Notes: generated by a model not told the origin, from the sequence alone. Counted from the first letter of the stretch, positions 8,728-17,284 are shown. The stretch: DNA of 64,000 bases from Methylocystaceae bacterium (GCA_013373205.1 JABXIG010000003.1:434001-498000), one strand, 5' to 3'. Translations and numbers: made by a program.

Positions 8728-9714
8728 ATGTTTGTGCGCCACCTGTTTATCTGTGTTGTGAGCTGTTTTGTTTTTGCCGGGGTTGCATCGGCTCAAGAAT
8801 CTTTCAAGGTATCTTATGAACCTTTGGAAGATCGAAAGGCTGTGCTGGCAACGGTTCAAACCATTGACATGACACCAGCGCGTGCCCGTATTGGCGGCAC
8901 CATCGTTGAATTATTGGTCGATGAAGGTTCCGAAGTGACAGCAGGGGAAGTTATCGCCCGCATTAACGATGAAAAGTTAAAACTGGAAATGCAGGCGGTT
9001 CAGGCACGCACGGCCTCTTTGCAGGCTGAACGTAAACTAGCCGAGATTGCATTGAATCGGGCAGTGAAATTGCGCAAAAGCGGGGCTGGTTCACAAGCAA
9101 AACTGGATGAAGCCCGCACTAATCTGGATGTGGTGGTCAAGAACCTGAAAGCCATGGAAAGTGAACGTGAATTGGTCCTACAGCGCGAACGCGAAGGGGC
9201 CGTGCTTTCGCCCACAACAGGGCGTGTCATCCGGGTTGATGCAACACATGGGGCGGTGGTTATGCCTGGTGAGGCCATCGCCGATATTGCGGACCAAACC
9301 TATATCTTGCGCATAGAAGTCCCTGAACGTCATGCCGGTTTTATCAAGGTCGGTGATCCCGTCCATGTTGGCAATCGTGGCATGTCAGGTGAAGAAGATG
9401 AATTGCGTCAAGGCACGGTACGTCAGGTTTACCCTGAAATGCGCAATGGCCGTGTGGTCGCAGATGTGACCATCAGCAATTTGGGTGATTTCTTTATCGG
9501 GGAACGGATCAAGGTTTATGTTTCAACCGGAAAACGCCAAACGATCCTGATCCCGTGTGACTATCTGACGGTAAAATATGGTCTGCATTATGTGCGCCTT
9601 GAAGATGGCAGTGATGTTGTCGTGCAACCCGCCCAAAACCATGGGGGGCAGTGCGAGATTCTGTCGGGTTTGCGCGAAGGGGATAAGCTTTTGAAACCCG
9701 TTGCGGCGAAATAA
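8728..9714 (+). CDS. RND efflux periplasmic adaptor (HlyD/AcrA family)
   Basis: This 328-residue membrane-fusion protein has a cleavable signal peptide ending in VASAQE. A lipoyl half (GGTIVELLVDEGSEVTAGEVIARIN) is followed by a coiled-coil hairpin (about residues 85-145), the second lipoyl half (GAVLSPTTGRVIRVDATHG) and beta-barrel/membrane-proximal domains. The start at 8728 has a GAAGGAAG ribosome site; an ATG at 8701 is in frame but lies inside the operator region. It should bridge the permease encoded 13 bp downstream to an outer-membrane channel not found here. Control by the divergent BigR/SqrR-like repressor is inferred from the shared operator. Confidence 0.9.
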   Translation: MFVRHLFICVVSCFVFAGVASAQESFKVSYEPLEDRKAVLATVQTIDMTPARARIGGTIVELLVDEGSEVTAGEVIARINDEKLKLEMQAVQARTASLQAERKLAEIALNRAVKLRKSGAGSQAKLDEARTNLDVVVKNLKAMESERELVLQREREGAVLSPTTGRVIRVDATHGAVVMPGEAIADIADQTYILRIEVPERHAGFIKVGDPVHVGNRGMSGEEDELRQGTVRQVYPEMRNGRVVADVTISNLGDFFIGERIKVYVSTGKRQTILIPCDYLTVKYGLHYVRLEDGSDVVVQPAQNHGGQCEILSGLREGDKLLKPVAAK

Positions 9715-9727
9715 GGGGGCACATTTT

Positions 9728-12700
9728 ATGAAACTCGGTATTTCCGGCCATATTACCAAGGCCTTTATCACCTCACCCTTAACGCCATTATTGCTGCTGG
9801 CCTCCCTCGTTGTGGGGATGGTCGCACTTGTCATGCTGCCGCGGGAAGAAGAACCACAGATCAGTGTGCCCATGGTCGATATCATGGTTTCCGCTAATGG
9901 ATTAAAAGCCGCCGATGCGGTTGAAATGGTTAGTGAACCATTGGAAGATATCATCAAGGCCGTTGACGGGATTGAACATGTTTATTCCCAGACCCGCGAT
10001 GATTATGTGGTGGTGACCGCACGTTTTTTGGTCGGTACATCCGAAGATGATGCGATCCTGCGCGTGCATGAAAATGTGCGGGCGAACCTGAATAATCTGC
10101 CTTATGGCATCGGGGAGCCTTTGATCGTAGGTCGCGGTATCAATGATGTTGCCATTGTGACTTTGACCTTATCGCCCAAAACCGATGCGCTGGATCGTTG
10201 GGATGATAATGGGCTTTTTAATGTGGCGGATGAATTGCAACACGAATTAATCAAGGTAGATAACGTCGGATTGTCCTATATCGTGGGCGGACGTGCCGAT
10301 CAAATTCGTGTGGAACCTGACCCTGAAAAGCTGGCCCTTTATGGTATTGCGCTGAACCAGTTGATCGAAAAAATTGAAAATGCCAACCGTTCATTCATGG
10401 TGGGGCGTTTGCGCGACATGAATAAGTCACTGCCCGTTGTGACGGGGCAAACCCTGCAAGGCATCCCTGATGTGGGCTTGTTGTTGTTAACGAGTCATGA
10501 TGGGCGTCCGGTCTATGTCAAAGATGTGGCCCATGTCATCATCGGGGCACAACCACAGGAAAAGCGCGTCTGGCAGATGGAAATTCAAGAAAACGGAGAC
10601 TTGATTAGAAAGCCTGCTGTGACCTTGGCCTTGGCCAAACGCCAAGGGGCCAATGCGGTCTTTGTTGCCGATGAAATTCTTGAACGACTGGAAACAGTGA
10701 AAGGCAAGCTCCTGCCCGAGAGTGTTCAGGTCGATGTGACGCGCAACTATGGGGAAACCGCGACTGAAAAAGCGGATGAATTGCTCTTTCACCTTGGTCT
10801 TGCCACCATCTCTATTGTGATCCTGATTTATTTCACGGTGGGCTGGCGCGAAGCCATTGTGGTGGCCCTTGTTATTCCGACAACGATTTTGCTGACGCTG
10901 TTTGCCTCTTATTTGATGGGCTATACCATCAATCGGGTCAGTCTGTTTGCCCTTATTTTCTCCATCGGTATTTTGGTGGATGATGCCATTGTGGTTGTCG
11001 AAAATATCGTGCGCCACTGGAACATGAAAGATGGCCGAAGCACGTTACAGGCGGCAATCGAAGGTGTTGCAGAAGTCGGCAACCCGACGATTATTGCCAC
11101 CTTGACCATCGTGGCTGCTCTGTTGCCCATGATGTTTGTCTCAGGCCTGATGGGACCCTATATGAGTCCCATCCCCGCCAATGCCTCAGCCGCCATGCTG
11201 TTTTCATTCTTTGTTGCTGTGATTATCACCCCTTGGCTGTTGATCTTGCTGAAAGGTAAGGGCGATCTGCATCATGAAGAAAAAGACGGCGGGAAGATGG
11301 GGCAGTTCTATGCTCGCTTTGCCCGTCCTTTATTGCAGGGTCGCAAAAAATCTAAAAAGTTCCTGACCATTGTTGGGGTAGCAACTATTGTGTCGTGCGG
11401 GTTGTTCTATACAAAAAGCGTGACGGTGAAACTGCTGCCGTTTGATAACAAGTCAGAAATTCAGGTGGTCATCGACCTTCCCGAAGGTGCCAGTCTGGAA
11501 GAAACCGAACGGGTGTCTGTGGATGTAGCAGAAAAGCTTAAAGCCATCCCGGAACTGATGAACATGCAGGTCTATGTCGGAACCTCCATGCCCTTTAACT
11601 TCAACGGTCTGGTGCGTCATTATTATCTGCGTGATGAACCGCAATATGGCGATGTTCAACTTAACCTTTTGCCCAAACATGATCGCGACCGCGAAAGTCA
11701 CGAAATTGCGCTAGAAGTCCGCGAGCTTTTGCAGGACGTAAACAAACCCGCCGGAACCTCTATCAAAGTGGTTGAAGTACCGCCCGGACCACCCGTCATG
11801 GCGACTTTGCTGACCGAGGTTTATGGCCCGGATAGCGAAACGCGCCGGGCTGCGGCGACAAAGTTGCGCGGCGTGTTTGAAGAGATTGATTTCATTAAGG
11901 ATGTGGATGACAGTTTCGGCACACCTGCTGAGCGTCTGCGCATCGCGATTGATCAGGAACGTCTGGAATTTCACGGGGTGGAAGAAGAAGCCGTGTTTGA
12001 TACGCTTGCTGCTCTATTGGGTGGGGTCAAGGTCGGCTATTCCCATCGTGGCGATGGGGTGGACCCGATGGAGATCATGGTTCGTCTGCCCAAAGAAGAC
12101 CTGATGATGTCAGAACGTCTGCTGTCAACACCCGTGCCATCGACACAAGGCCATGTGGAACTGGGTGATGTGGTGACTTACAAGCGTGAAACCGCTTCTC
12201 ATCCCATCTATCGCCGTGATGGTTATGCGGCGGAAATGGTGAATGCCGAACTGGCCGGAGCCTATGAAGCACCGATCTACGGTATGTTTGCCGTTGAAGA
12301 TGCGCTTGCGGCTGTGGACTGGGGCGATATGGGCACTCCCGTTGTTAAATACCACGGCCAACCCATCGATGAAGGCCATGTGACGTTCCTGTGGGATGGG
12401 GAATGGGAAATTACCTATGTCACATTCCGCGATATGGGCGCGGCCTTTGGCGTGGCGATCTTGGCGATTTATTTGCTGGTGGTCGGCCAGTTCGGCAGCT
12501 TTAAACTCCCGCTTGTCATCTTGGTCCCTGTGCCATTAACATTGATCGGTATCGTTATCGGCCACTGGCTCTTTAGCGCACCATTCACGGCGACCTCCAT
12601 GATCGGCTTTATCGCGCTCGCTGGCATTATCGTCAGAAACTCCATCTTGTTGGTTGATTTCATCCGCCACAGACAAAGCGAGGATCGTCCTATACGTGAT

Positions 12701-12919
12701 GTGCTTTTGGAGGCCGGCATGATCCGTTTCAAACCCATCTTCCTCACAGCCGCCGCCGCGATGATTGGCGCCGCGTTTATCTTGGCGGACCCCATCTTCC
12801 AAGGCTTGGCGATTTCACTTGTGTTCGGCCTGTTCTCATCCACCGCGCTGACATTGCTGGTTATTCCGGCAATCTATGTGGTGCTGAGAGATGATGGTAA
12901 GGAGATGAGCGAGGAGTAG
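9728..12919 (+). CDS. RND-family efflux permease (AcrB/HAE-1-like)
   Basis: This is a full-length 1063-residue RND transporter. The first membrane helix is followed by a porter domain starting PREEEPQISVPMVDI. The proton-relay helix is VSLFALIFSIGILVDDAIVVVENIVRHW with the two adjacent Asp residues. The second half repeats the fold (KSVTVKLLPFDNKSEIQVVIDLPEGASLEETE) and ends with helices around ALAGIIVRNSILLVDFIRHRQ. AAGGGGG at 9711-9717 supports the start at 9728. It pairs with the adaptor upstream. The substrate is not predictable; location beside a sulfide-type sensor suggests export of a thiol-reactive or stress-related compound. Confidence 0.93.
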   Translation: MKLGISGHITKAFITSPLTPLLLLASLVVGMVALVMLPREEEPQISVPMVDIMVSANGLKAADAVEMVSEPLEDIIKAVDGIEHVYSQTRDDYVVVTARFLVGTSEDDAILRVHENVRANLNNLPYGIGEPLIVGRGINDVAIVTLTLSPKTDALDRWDDNGLFNVADELQHELIKVDNVGLSYIVGGRADQIRVEPDPEKLALYGIALNQLIEKIENANRSFMVGRLRDMNKSLPVVTGQTLQGIPDVGLLLLTSHDGRPVYVKDVAHVIIGAQPQEKRVWQMEIQENGDLIRKPAVTLALAKRQGANAVFVADEILERLETVKGKLLPESVQVDVTRNYGETATEKADELLFHLGLATISIVILIYFTVGWREAIVVALVIPTTILLTLFASYLMGYTINRVSLFALIFSIGILVDDAIVVVENIVRHWNMKDGRSTLQAAIEGVAEVGNPTIIATLTIVAALLPMMFVSGLMGPYMSPIPANASAAMLFSFFVAVIITPWLLILLKGKGDLHHEEKDGGKMGQFYARFARPLLQGRKKSKKFLTIVGVATIVSCGLFYTKSVTVKLLPFDNKSEIQVVIDLPEGASLEETERVSVDVAEKLKAIPELMNMQVYVGTSMPFNFNGLVRHYYLRDEPQYGDVQLNLLPKHDRDRESHEIALEVRELLQDVNKPAGTSIKVVEVPPGPPVMATLLTEVYGPDSETRRAAATKLRGVFEEIDFIKDVDDSFGTPAERLRIAIDQERLEFHGVEEEAVFDTLAALLGGVKVGYSHRGDGVDPMEIMVRLPKEDLMMSERLLSTPVPSTQGHVELGDVVTYKRETASHPIYRRDGYAAEMVNAELAGAYEAPIYGMFAVEDALAAVDWGDMGTPVVKYHGQPIDEGHVTFLWDGEWEITYVTFRDMGAAFGVAILAIYLLVVGQFGSFKLPLVILVPVPLTLIGIVIGHWLFSAPFTATSMIGFIALAGIIVRNSILLVDFIRHRQSEDRPIRDVLLEAGMIRFKPIFLTAAAAMIGAAFILADPIFQGLAISLVFGLFSSTALTLLVIPAIYVVLRDDGKEMSEE

Positions 12920-13005
12920 CAAGGACCCGTCACCCCGGCAAAGGACGGGGCCTCGTAAATAAAGATTCCGCCCTTTCTGAGAAGGGACTAACCTCTCCTC
13001 AAGTG

Positions 13006-13034
13006 TGTCATCCCGCACCCAGTTGCGGGATCAT
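13006..13034 (-). repeat. REP-like palindrome, copy 1
   Basis: This is the inverted-orientation copy of a palindromic repeat present three times in the 12.9-14.3 kb gap. Read on the minus strand it is ATCCCGCAAC, 5 nt, TGCGGGATGACA. The stem ATCCCGCA/TGCGGGAT is identical in all three copies while the loop varies, which is typical of a mobile or structured REP family. Confidence 0.75.
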
Positions 13035-13078
13035 GGGTAGATGCCGTGTGCTTTCCTCATCCTATTATGGTATGGGCA

Positions 13079-13143
13079 GGAGCATCATGGCTTTTGTCTG
13101 CATAGTTGTTCTAAAAAGGTAGCTGTCACCAATAACCATGCAT
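13079..13143 (-). repeat. Diverged intergenic repeat, copy A
   Basis: On the minus strand this segment contains GGTGACAGCTACC, a T-rich run, then TATGCAGACAAAAGCCATGATGC. Copy B (13157-13223) aligns to it over about 60 bp with many substitutions, and 14034-14086 starts with the same GTGACAGCTACC word. The function is unknown; the decayed state suggests remnants of a mobile or regulatory repeat. Confidence 0.45.
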
Positions 13144-13156
13144 TGTGGTGTTAGGT

Positions 13157-13223
13157 GGGGCACTATGATTTTCGTCTGTATCGGTGTTAAAAAAATAGCT
13201 GTCATTGATTTGGTATAGCGCAT
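13157..13223 (-). repeat. Diverged intergenic repeat, copy B
   Basis: This is a direct repeat of copy A. Shared features on the plus strand are G(G/A)GCA, ATG-TTTT-GTCTG-AT, GTTnnnAAAAA and TAGCTGTCA in the same order and spacing. Together the copies form a decayed tandem pair next to the terminator of the small minus-strand unit. Confidence 0.45.
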
Positions 13224-13226
13224 GAA

Positions 13227-13253
13227 CAAAAAAACCGGGGCCAAAAGCCCCGG
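13227..13253 (-). terminator. Intrinsic terminator of the small minus-strand unit
   Basis: On the minus strand a perfect CCGGGGC/GCCCCGG stem with a 5-nt loop is followed by at least seven T residues. It is one of the strongest terminators in the window and lies 18 bp after the stop of the 24-codon ORF, which is the only sensible gene for it to serve. Confidence 0.85.
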
Positions 13254-13271
13254 CAAAGTTTGATTTACATG

Positions 13272-13346
13272 TTAAACGCTAAAAAGCCATTCAATGTAAA
13301 ACTTGATTACAATGTAGATGATATGTAACATCATCTGTGAAGACAT
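13272..13346 (-). CDS. Candidate 24-residue hydrophobic small protein
   Basis: This ORF starts at an ATG preceded by AAAGGAG at good spacing and encodes MSSQMMLHIIYIVIKF followed by YIEWLFSV. That is one short, strongly hydrophobic helix with aromatic residues at the end, fitting a single-pass membrane peptide. It sits between a promoter-like pair and a strong terminator, with a hairpin leader of about 100 nt. Type I toxins and small membrane regulators have this general form, but no sequence family is recognised. It is below usual gene-caller limits. The transcript could instead act as an RNA. Confidence 0.6.
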   Translation of the reverse strand: MSSQMMLHIIYIVIKFYIEWLFSV

Positions 13347-13379
13347 TGACAACTCCTTTCATATGTTAGGGGTTGCTGA

Positions 13380-13450
13380 ATAAAGACGGCGGGGTTGCTG
13401 CAACAACTTCGCCGTTTTCGTTTTGCCAACAGCGTAATCGCCGTTGTTAA
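13380..13450 (-). ncRNA. Structured 5' leader or small RNA of the 24-codon unit
   Basis: The predicted transcript begins near 13451. It first folds CAACGGCG/CGCTGTTG around ATTA (one G-U pair). Then ACGGCG and CGCCGT enclose GTTGCAGCAAC, giving a second hairpin. The ribosome site follows about 35 nt later. Two stable hairpins ahead of a tiny ORF suggest either translational control or an sRNA with an embedded peptide. This is a reading of base-pairing potential only. Confidence 0.5.
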
Positions 13451-13457
13451 CAAGTGT

Positions 13458-13486
13458 AGTATCCTTTTGTTTTCATGGCATTGCAA
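13458..13486 (-). promoter_or_regulatory. Sigma-70-like promoter of the small unit
   Basis: On the minus strand TTGCAA and GATACT are separated by exactly 17 bp. Each hexamer differs from consensus by two bases. The expected start, about 7 bp downstream, lies just before the first hairpin. With the terminator at 13227-13253 this defines a transcript of roughly 220 nt. Confidence 0.6.
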
Positions 13487-13499
13487 GCTACTACGAAAG

Positions 13500-13985
13500 T
13501 ATAGATAGGTAATGTTTCGAATGTGAAACTATATTTTCTTCTTATATTCTGCTGATTCGCGCTAATACTAAGCAGTGGAAAAAAAATTATAAAAAAAAAA
13601 GACTTGAACTGTGCCTTAGTATCTAAATTTCTGCAACTCATTGTGTTTGCTTGTGTTTCAGTCTACTAACTGTAGTGTTTTCCTTGAATACCCTCTGTAA
13701 ACCCCAGTTTTATTGAGGAGAATCCGATAAAACCCATGTTTTCTGCAAAAAAATACGAAAATAATTGCTTTATTTGATGCGAATCGTTTTATTGCAGAAA
13801 CATCTGTCAATGGTCTAAATTCGAAAAATAACGATCTTAAATCAAAACTTGATTCAGGTAATTTTTTAAGTGATAGCGTAGACTAAAAGATTAAGTCCAA
13901 GACAACTTCATTTCAAGTTTATTTGTCCAACGTTGTATTGTATAATGTTATGTGCAAAATAAATTGAAGTCATCACACTACTTCC
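13500..13985. other. A+T-rich non-coding stretch
   Basis: No convincing gene was found here. Short open frames lack ribosome sites. One plus-strand frame ending at 13885 (…DLKSKLDSGNFLSDSVD) looks protein-like for about 40 codons but has no usable start codon, so it could be a gene remnant. The composition is much richer in A+T than the flanking genes. Confidence 0.4.
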
Positions 13986-13989
13986 AACC

Positions 13990-14019
13990 ATTATCCCGCA
14001 ACTAAGGTGCGGGATGACA
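13990..14019 (+). repeat. REP-like palindrome, copy 2
   Basis: TATCCCGCAAC, 5 nt, GGTGCGGGATGACA is followed by eight T residues, so on the plus strand it could also act as a terminator. It matches copies 1 and 3 in both stem arms and in the trailing GACA. Confidence 0.75.
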
Positions 14020-14033
14020 CTTTTTTTTAGTTA

Positions 14034-14086
14034 ATGAGTGACAGCTACCATTTAAATCCGGTCGTCCATAGGAGTTTTATGGAAAG
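14034..14086 (+). repeat. Diverged intergenic repeat, copy C
   Basis: It opens with GAGTGACAGCTACCATTT, sharing the 12-base word GTGACAGCTACC with copy A in opposite orientation. Similarity then fades over about 40 bp. It lies between REP copies 2 and 3, so the two repeat types travel together in this gap. Confidence 0.35.
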
Positions 14087-14123
14087 CGCCGTTCTTATAA
14101 TGGGTTTACGCAAAAGTCCTTAT

Positions 14124-14169
14124 TCCCCCCTTTATCCCGCAACGGTGTGCGGGATGACAATTGGGGGGG
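14124..14169 (+). repeat. REP-like palindrome, copy 3, with outer C6/G7 arms
   Basis: The core TATCCCGCAAC, 4 nt, TGCGGGATGACA (14133-14159) is identical in its arms to copy 2. It is also enclosed by CCCCCC on the left and GGGGGGG on the right. This extends the hairpin and is not seen at the other copies. Confidence 0.7.
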
Positions 14170-14238
14170 AGCTGTTCTCCTGCGATAAGCAGGTGTCTCT
14201 TTCATTCAAAAGGTTCCTTTTTTCAAAGGAACACGCAT

Positions 14239-14270
14239 GAAAAAGGCCTCTCCCAAGCGGGAAAGGCCTT
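14239..14270 (-). terminator. Terminator of phaC
   Basis: AAGGCCT and AGGCCTT arms with an inner TCCC/GGGA pairing form a hairpin. On the minus strand it ends in a run of T residues. It lies about 27 bp after the phaC stop. Confidence 0.8.
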
Positions 14271-14296
14271 CTCTTTATCAGCTTCGTTAAGAAACC

Positions 14297-16033
14297 TTAC
14301 TCTTCAAACACATAGGTGCCCGGTGCATCACACACGGGTTCGTAGTCCCCGCCCGGTGTGCCCATGGTTGGGGGGGCGATTTGTTTTGAGGAGTTTTCTT
14401 TCAGCCATTCTTGCCATGGCACCCACCAGGACCCTTCATGGACTTCTTGTTTTTCCGCCCATTCCATTGGTGGGATGAAGCGGTCGTTGTCCAGTTTGGT
14501 GGCGATTTGGTAGTGACGGCGCGGGTGGCCCGGTTCGTTCACGATGCCGGCATTGTGCCCGCCGTTGGTGAGAACGAAAGTCACGTCTGTATCAACCAGT
14601 TGGTGGATTTTATAGACGGATTTCCATGGGGCCACATGGTCTTTGCCTGTGGCGACCGCAAAGATCGGGGTGCGAATGTCGGAAACCGCAATCGGTTTGC
14701 CGCCAACCTCGAAACGACCCGCCGCCAGATCGTTGTTGAGGAACAGGCGACGCAGATATTGTGTATGCATTTTGTAAGGCATACGGGTGGCGTCTGCGTT
14801 CCAGCTCATGAGGTCGTTGACGCGTGGCTCTTCACCCAAGAGATATTCACTGACCATTTTGGACCAGATCAGATCAAAGGAGCGCAGCAGCTGGAAAGCG
14901 CCAGACATTTGTTTGGTGTCAAGGTAACCCTGATCCCACATCATGTCTTCCATGTATGAAATCTGGCTTTCATCGATGAAGAGCATCAGCTCGCCTGCTT
15001 CAGAGAAGTCTGTTTGCGTGGTGAAAAGAGAGATGGTCTTGAAACGTTCGTCATTATCACGCGCCATGGCCGCAGCGGCGATGGTGAGGAGCGTACCACC
15101 CAAGCAATAGCCCACACCGTGGATTTTTTGATCCGGGACGATAGCAGAGATGGCATCAAGACATTCCATCACCCCGTCGCGCACATAATCTTCCATGTTC
15201 AGGTCACGGTCTTTGGCCGTCGGGTTGTGCCAGGACACCATAAACACGGTGTGGCCTTTATCGACGAGATATTTCACGAGCGAGTTATATTGTGACAGAT
15301 CAAGAATGTAGTACTTCATGATCCATGCCGGGACGATAAAGACGGGTTCGGCTTCAACCTTTTTTGTGGTCGCTTCATACTGGATCAGTTCGACCAGACG
15401 ATTGCGATAGACCACTTTACCTTTGGTACAGGCGATGTTTTCACCGAGTTTATATTTGCTTTCTGCCGCATTATGTTCTTCGGTGATGTTGTGCATGACT
15501 TCGTTCCAGAAGTTCTCAGCCCCTTTCACCAAGTTTTGACCGCCTTGCTCAACGGTGGTTTTCAGAACTTGCGGGTTGGTCGCAAAGAAGTTGGTCGGGG
15601 AAATAATATCCAGCCACTGACGCGCGCCAAAGGACACCATATTTTCGTGGTGTTTAGAAACACCGGGAATGCCCATAGTCGCGTAATGCCACCATTGTTC
15701 TTTCAGCAAGAAGCCTTGTGCGATCACGTTGAAGGGGAATTTTTTCCATTCTTCTGAACGGAATCGACGATCTTCGGGTAGGGGTTGGATAAAATCCGGG
15801 ATATCGTTGTCCATTGTGGCGCGGGCGGCCCAGACGTTGAAATCCATAGTCTTGCGGGCGAAGTTTTCAGACATTTCGCTGACTTTTCCAGGCGAATGGG
15901 CCATATGGACCAACCAGTCGAAATACGCAACCATGATGGATGCAGGGGATAAACCATTGGTCATCCGGCCTTCCATCGCGTGAATGGCGCGGTCTATACT
16001 ATTTTTTACGTTGGGGACTGACATTTTCGTCAT
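14297..16033 (-). CDS. phaC: Class I poly(3-hydroxyalkanoate) synthase
   Basis: PhaC polymerises (R)-3-hydroxyacyl-CoA into PHA at the surface of storage granules. The protein (578 residues from this ATG) has the class I length, the N-terminal PhaC domain (NFARKTMDFNVWAARA), and the alpha/beta-hydrolase core. The lipase-like box GYCLGG holds the catalytic Cys near residue 310. The catalytic Asp is in GKDHVAPWKS and the His in NGGHNAGIVNEPGHP. A TTG six bases upstream (16039) is closer to the GGTGGAG ribosome site and is an alternative start. No phaA, phaB or phaR gene is adjacent. The divergent neighbour is an M20 peptidase-family gene. Confidence 0.95.
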   Translation of the reverse strand: MTKMSVPNVKNSIDRAIHAMEGRMTNGLSPASIMVAYFDWLVHMAHSPGKVSEMSENFARKTMDFNVWAARATMDNDIPDFIQPLPEDRRFRSEEWKKFPFNVIAQGFLLKEQWWHYATMGIPGVSKHHENMVSFGARQWLDIISPTNFFATNPQVLKTTVEQGGQNLVKGAENFWNEVMHNITEEHNAAESKYKLGENIACTKGKVVYRNRLVELIQYEATTKKVEAEPVFIVPAWIMKYYILDLSQYNSLVKYLVDKGHTVFMVSWHNPTAKDRDLNMEDYVRDGVMECLDAISAIVPDQKIHGVGYCLGGTLLTIAAAAMARDNDERFKTISLFTTQTDFSEAGELMLFIDESQISYMEDMMWDQGYLDTKQMSGAFQLLRSFDLIWSKMVSEYLLGEEPRVNDLMSWNADATRMPYKMHTQYLRRLFLNNDLAAGRFEVGGKPIAVSDIRTPIFAVATGKDHVAPWKSVYKIHQLVDTDVTFVLTNGGHNAGIVNEPGHPRRHYQIATKLDNDRFIPPMEWAEKQEVHEGSWWVPWQEWLKENSSKQIAPPTMGTPGGDYEPVCDAPGTYVFEE

Positions 16034-16126
16034 GGGCAATTAAACTCCACCAAATAATTTTATGCACGTTGCACTGCAACAATATAAGCGTTTTTGCCTG
16101 TTTACACAATGGTTAGGGTTAGATTC

Positions 16127-17284
16127 ATGAAAGTTTCATACGACAGTTCTTTGGTTCAGGACATGACAGGTTGGCGCCGTCATCTGCACGCTCATCCCGA
16201 AACAGCGTTTGAAGAATTTGCAACGTCCGATTATATCAAAGAAAAATTGGAAGGGTTTGGCCTGAACGTTCATCAGGGACTTGCTACAACAGGCGTGGTT
16301 GCAACTTTAACAAATGGCGATGGCCCGGCCATTGCCCTACGTGCCGATATGGACGGGCTTGATATGGTGGAAACATCCAATGTACCCCACTGTTCCACCC
16401 ATGAAGGCAAAATGCATGGCTGTGGGCATGATGGGCATATGGCGATGTTGTTAGGGGCTGCAAAATACCTGTCAGAACATCGCACATTTAAAGGCACGGT
16501 GCATTTTATCTTTCAGCCCGCCGAAGAAAATAAAGGTGGGGGTCGGGTGATGGTGGAAGAAGGTCTGTTTGATCAATTCCCCGCCGATGCGGTTTTTGGA
16601 ATGCACAATTGGCCCGAACTGCCCGCTGGTGTTATGGCGATGAAACCGGGACCACTGATGGCGGCATGTGATACGATTGAAATCAAGATCACCGGGAAAG
16701 GCTGTCATGGGGCCATGCCACATCTGGGAATTGACCCGGTCGTGGTGGCAAGCGAAATCGTGCTGGCCCTGCAAACCATTTCATCGCGCACCGTGAACCC
16801 GCAGGATGCGGTGGTTGTGTCTGTGACGCAAATTAATGCAGGTCACACATGGAATGTGATCCCGGAAGAAGTCGTCCTGCGTGGTACGGTTCGTTCATTT
16901 CGTGAAGAAGTGCGCACGGTTTTGCAGGAACGCATCGAACAGATCATCAAAGGGATTTGTCTGGCCCATGGTGCAAGCTATGACCTTGATTATTGTACAG
17001 GCTATCCTGCAACAGTGAATGATAAAGACAAGACAGAAGTTTGCGCACGCGCTGCCGCAAAAACGGTGGGCGAGGATAAAGTCATCCAAGACCCGGTTTC
17101 CAGCATGGGGGCAGAAGATTTCGCCTATATGTTACAGGCCAGACCCGGTTGTTATGTCTGGCTGGGGACAGGGGGCACACCGGGGGGATGCTTGCTGCAT
17201 AATCCCGGGTTTGATTTTAACGATGGGGTCTTGCACATCGGTACAAGTTATTGGGTCAATCTGGTGGAAGAAATTTTAGGTTAA
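16127..17284 (+). CDS. M20-family metal-dependent amidohydrolase (hippurate hydrolase-like)
   Basis: This 385-residue protein belongs to the M20D amidohydrolases, which remove acyl groups from amino-acid amides and related compounds. Visible motifs are GWRRHLHAHPETAFEE, the metal-site segments ALRADMDGLDM and MHGCGHDGHMAMLLGAA, the FQPAEENKGGGRVMVEEG loop with the catalytic Glu, the dimerisation part GCHGAMPHLGIDPV, and SSMGAEDFAYM near the end. The ATG at 16127 is favoured because it begins the conserved fold; ATG 16109 and TTG 16094 are in frame. The natural substrate is not determinable. The gene ends against the convergent rcdA-like gene with a 9-bp overlap. Confidence 0.9.
   Translation: MKVSYDSSLVQDMTGWRRHLHAHPETAFEEFATSDYIKEKLEGFGLNVHQGLATTGVVATLTNGDGPAIALRADMDGLDMVETSNVPHCSTHEGKMHGCGHDGHMAMLLGAAKYLSEHRTFKGTVHFIFQPAEENKGGGRVMVEEGLFDQFPADAVFGMHNWPELPAGVMAMKPGPLMAACDTIEIKITGKGCHGAMPHLGIDPVVVASEIVLALQTISSRTVNPQDAVVVSVTQINAGHTWNVIPEEVVLRGTVRSFREEVRTVLQERIEQIIKGICLAHGASYDLDYCTGYPATVNDKDKTEVCARAAAKTVGEDKVIQDPVSSMGAEDFAYMLQARPGCYVWLGTGGTPGGCLLHNPGFDFNDGVLHIGTSYWVNLVEEILG

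Noticed and set aside
13780-13885. A short protein-like frame ending …GNFLSDSVD in the A+T-rich gap
   Set aside because: There is no ATG, GTG or TTG with a ribosome site in the open part, so it cannot be supported as a gene.
14411-14959. A 182-codon plus-strand frame opposite phaC
   Set aside because: It lies wholly inside the conserved catalytic half of PhaC and has no start signals.
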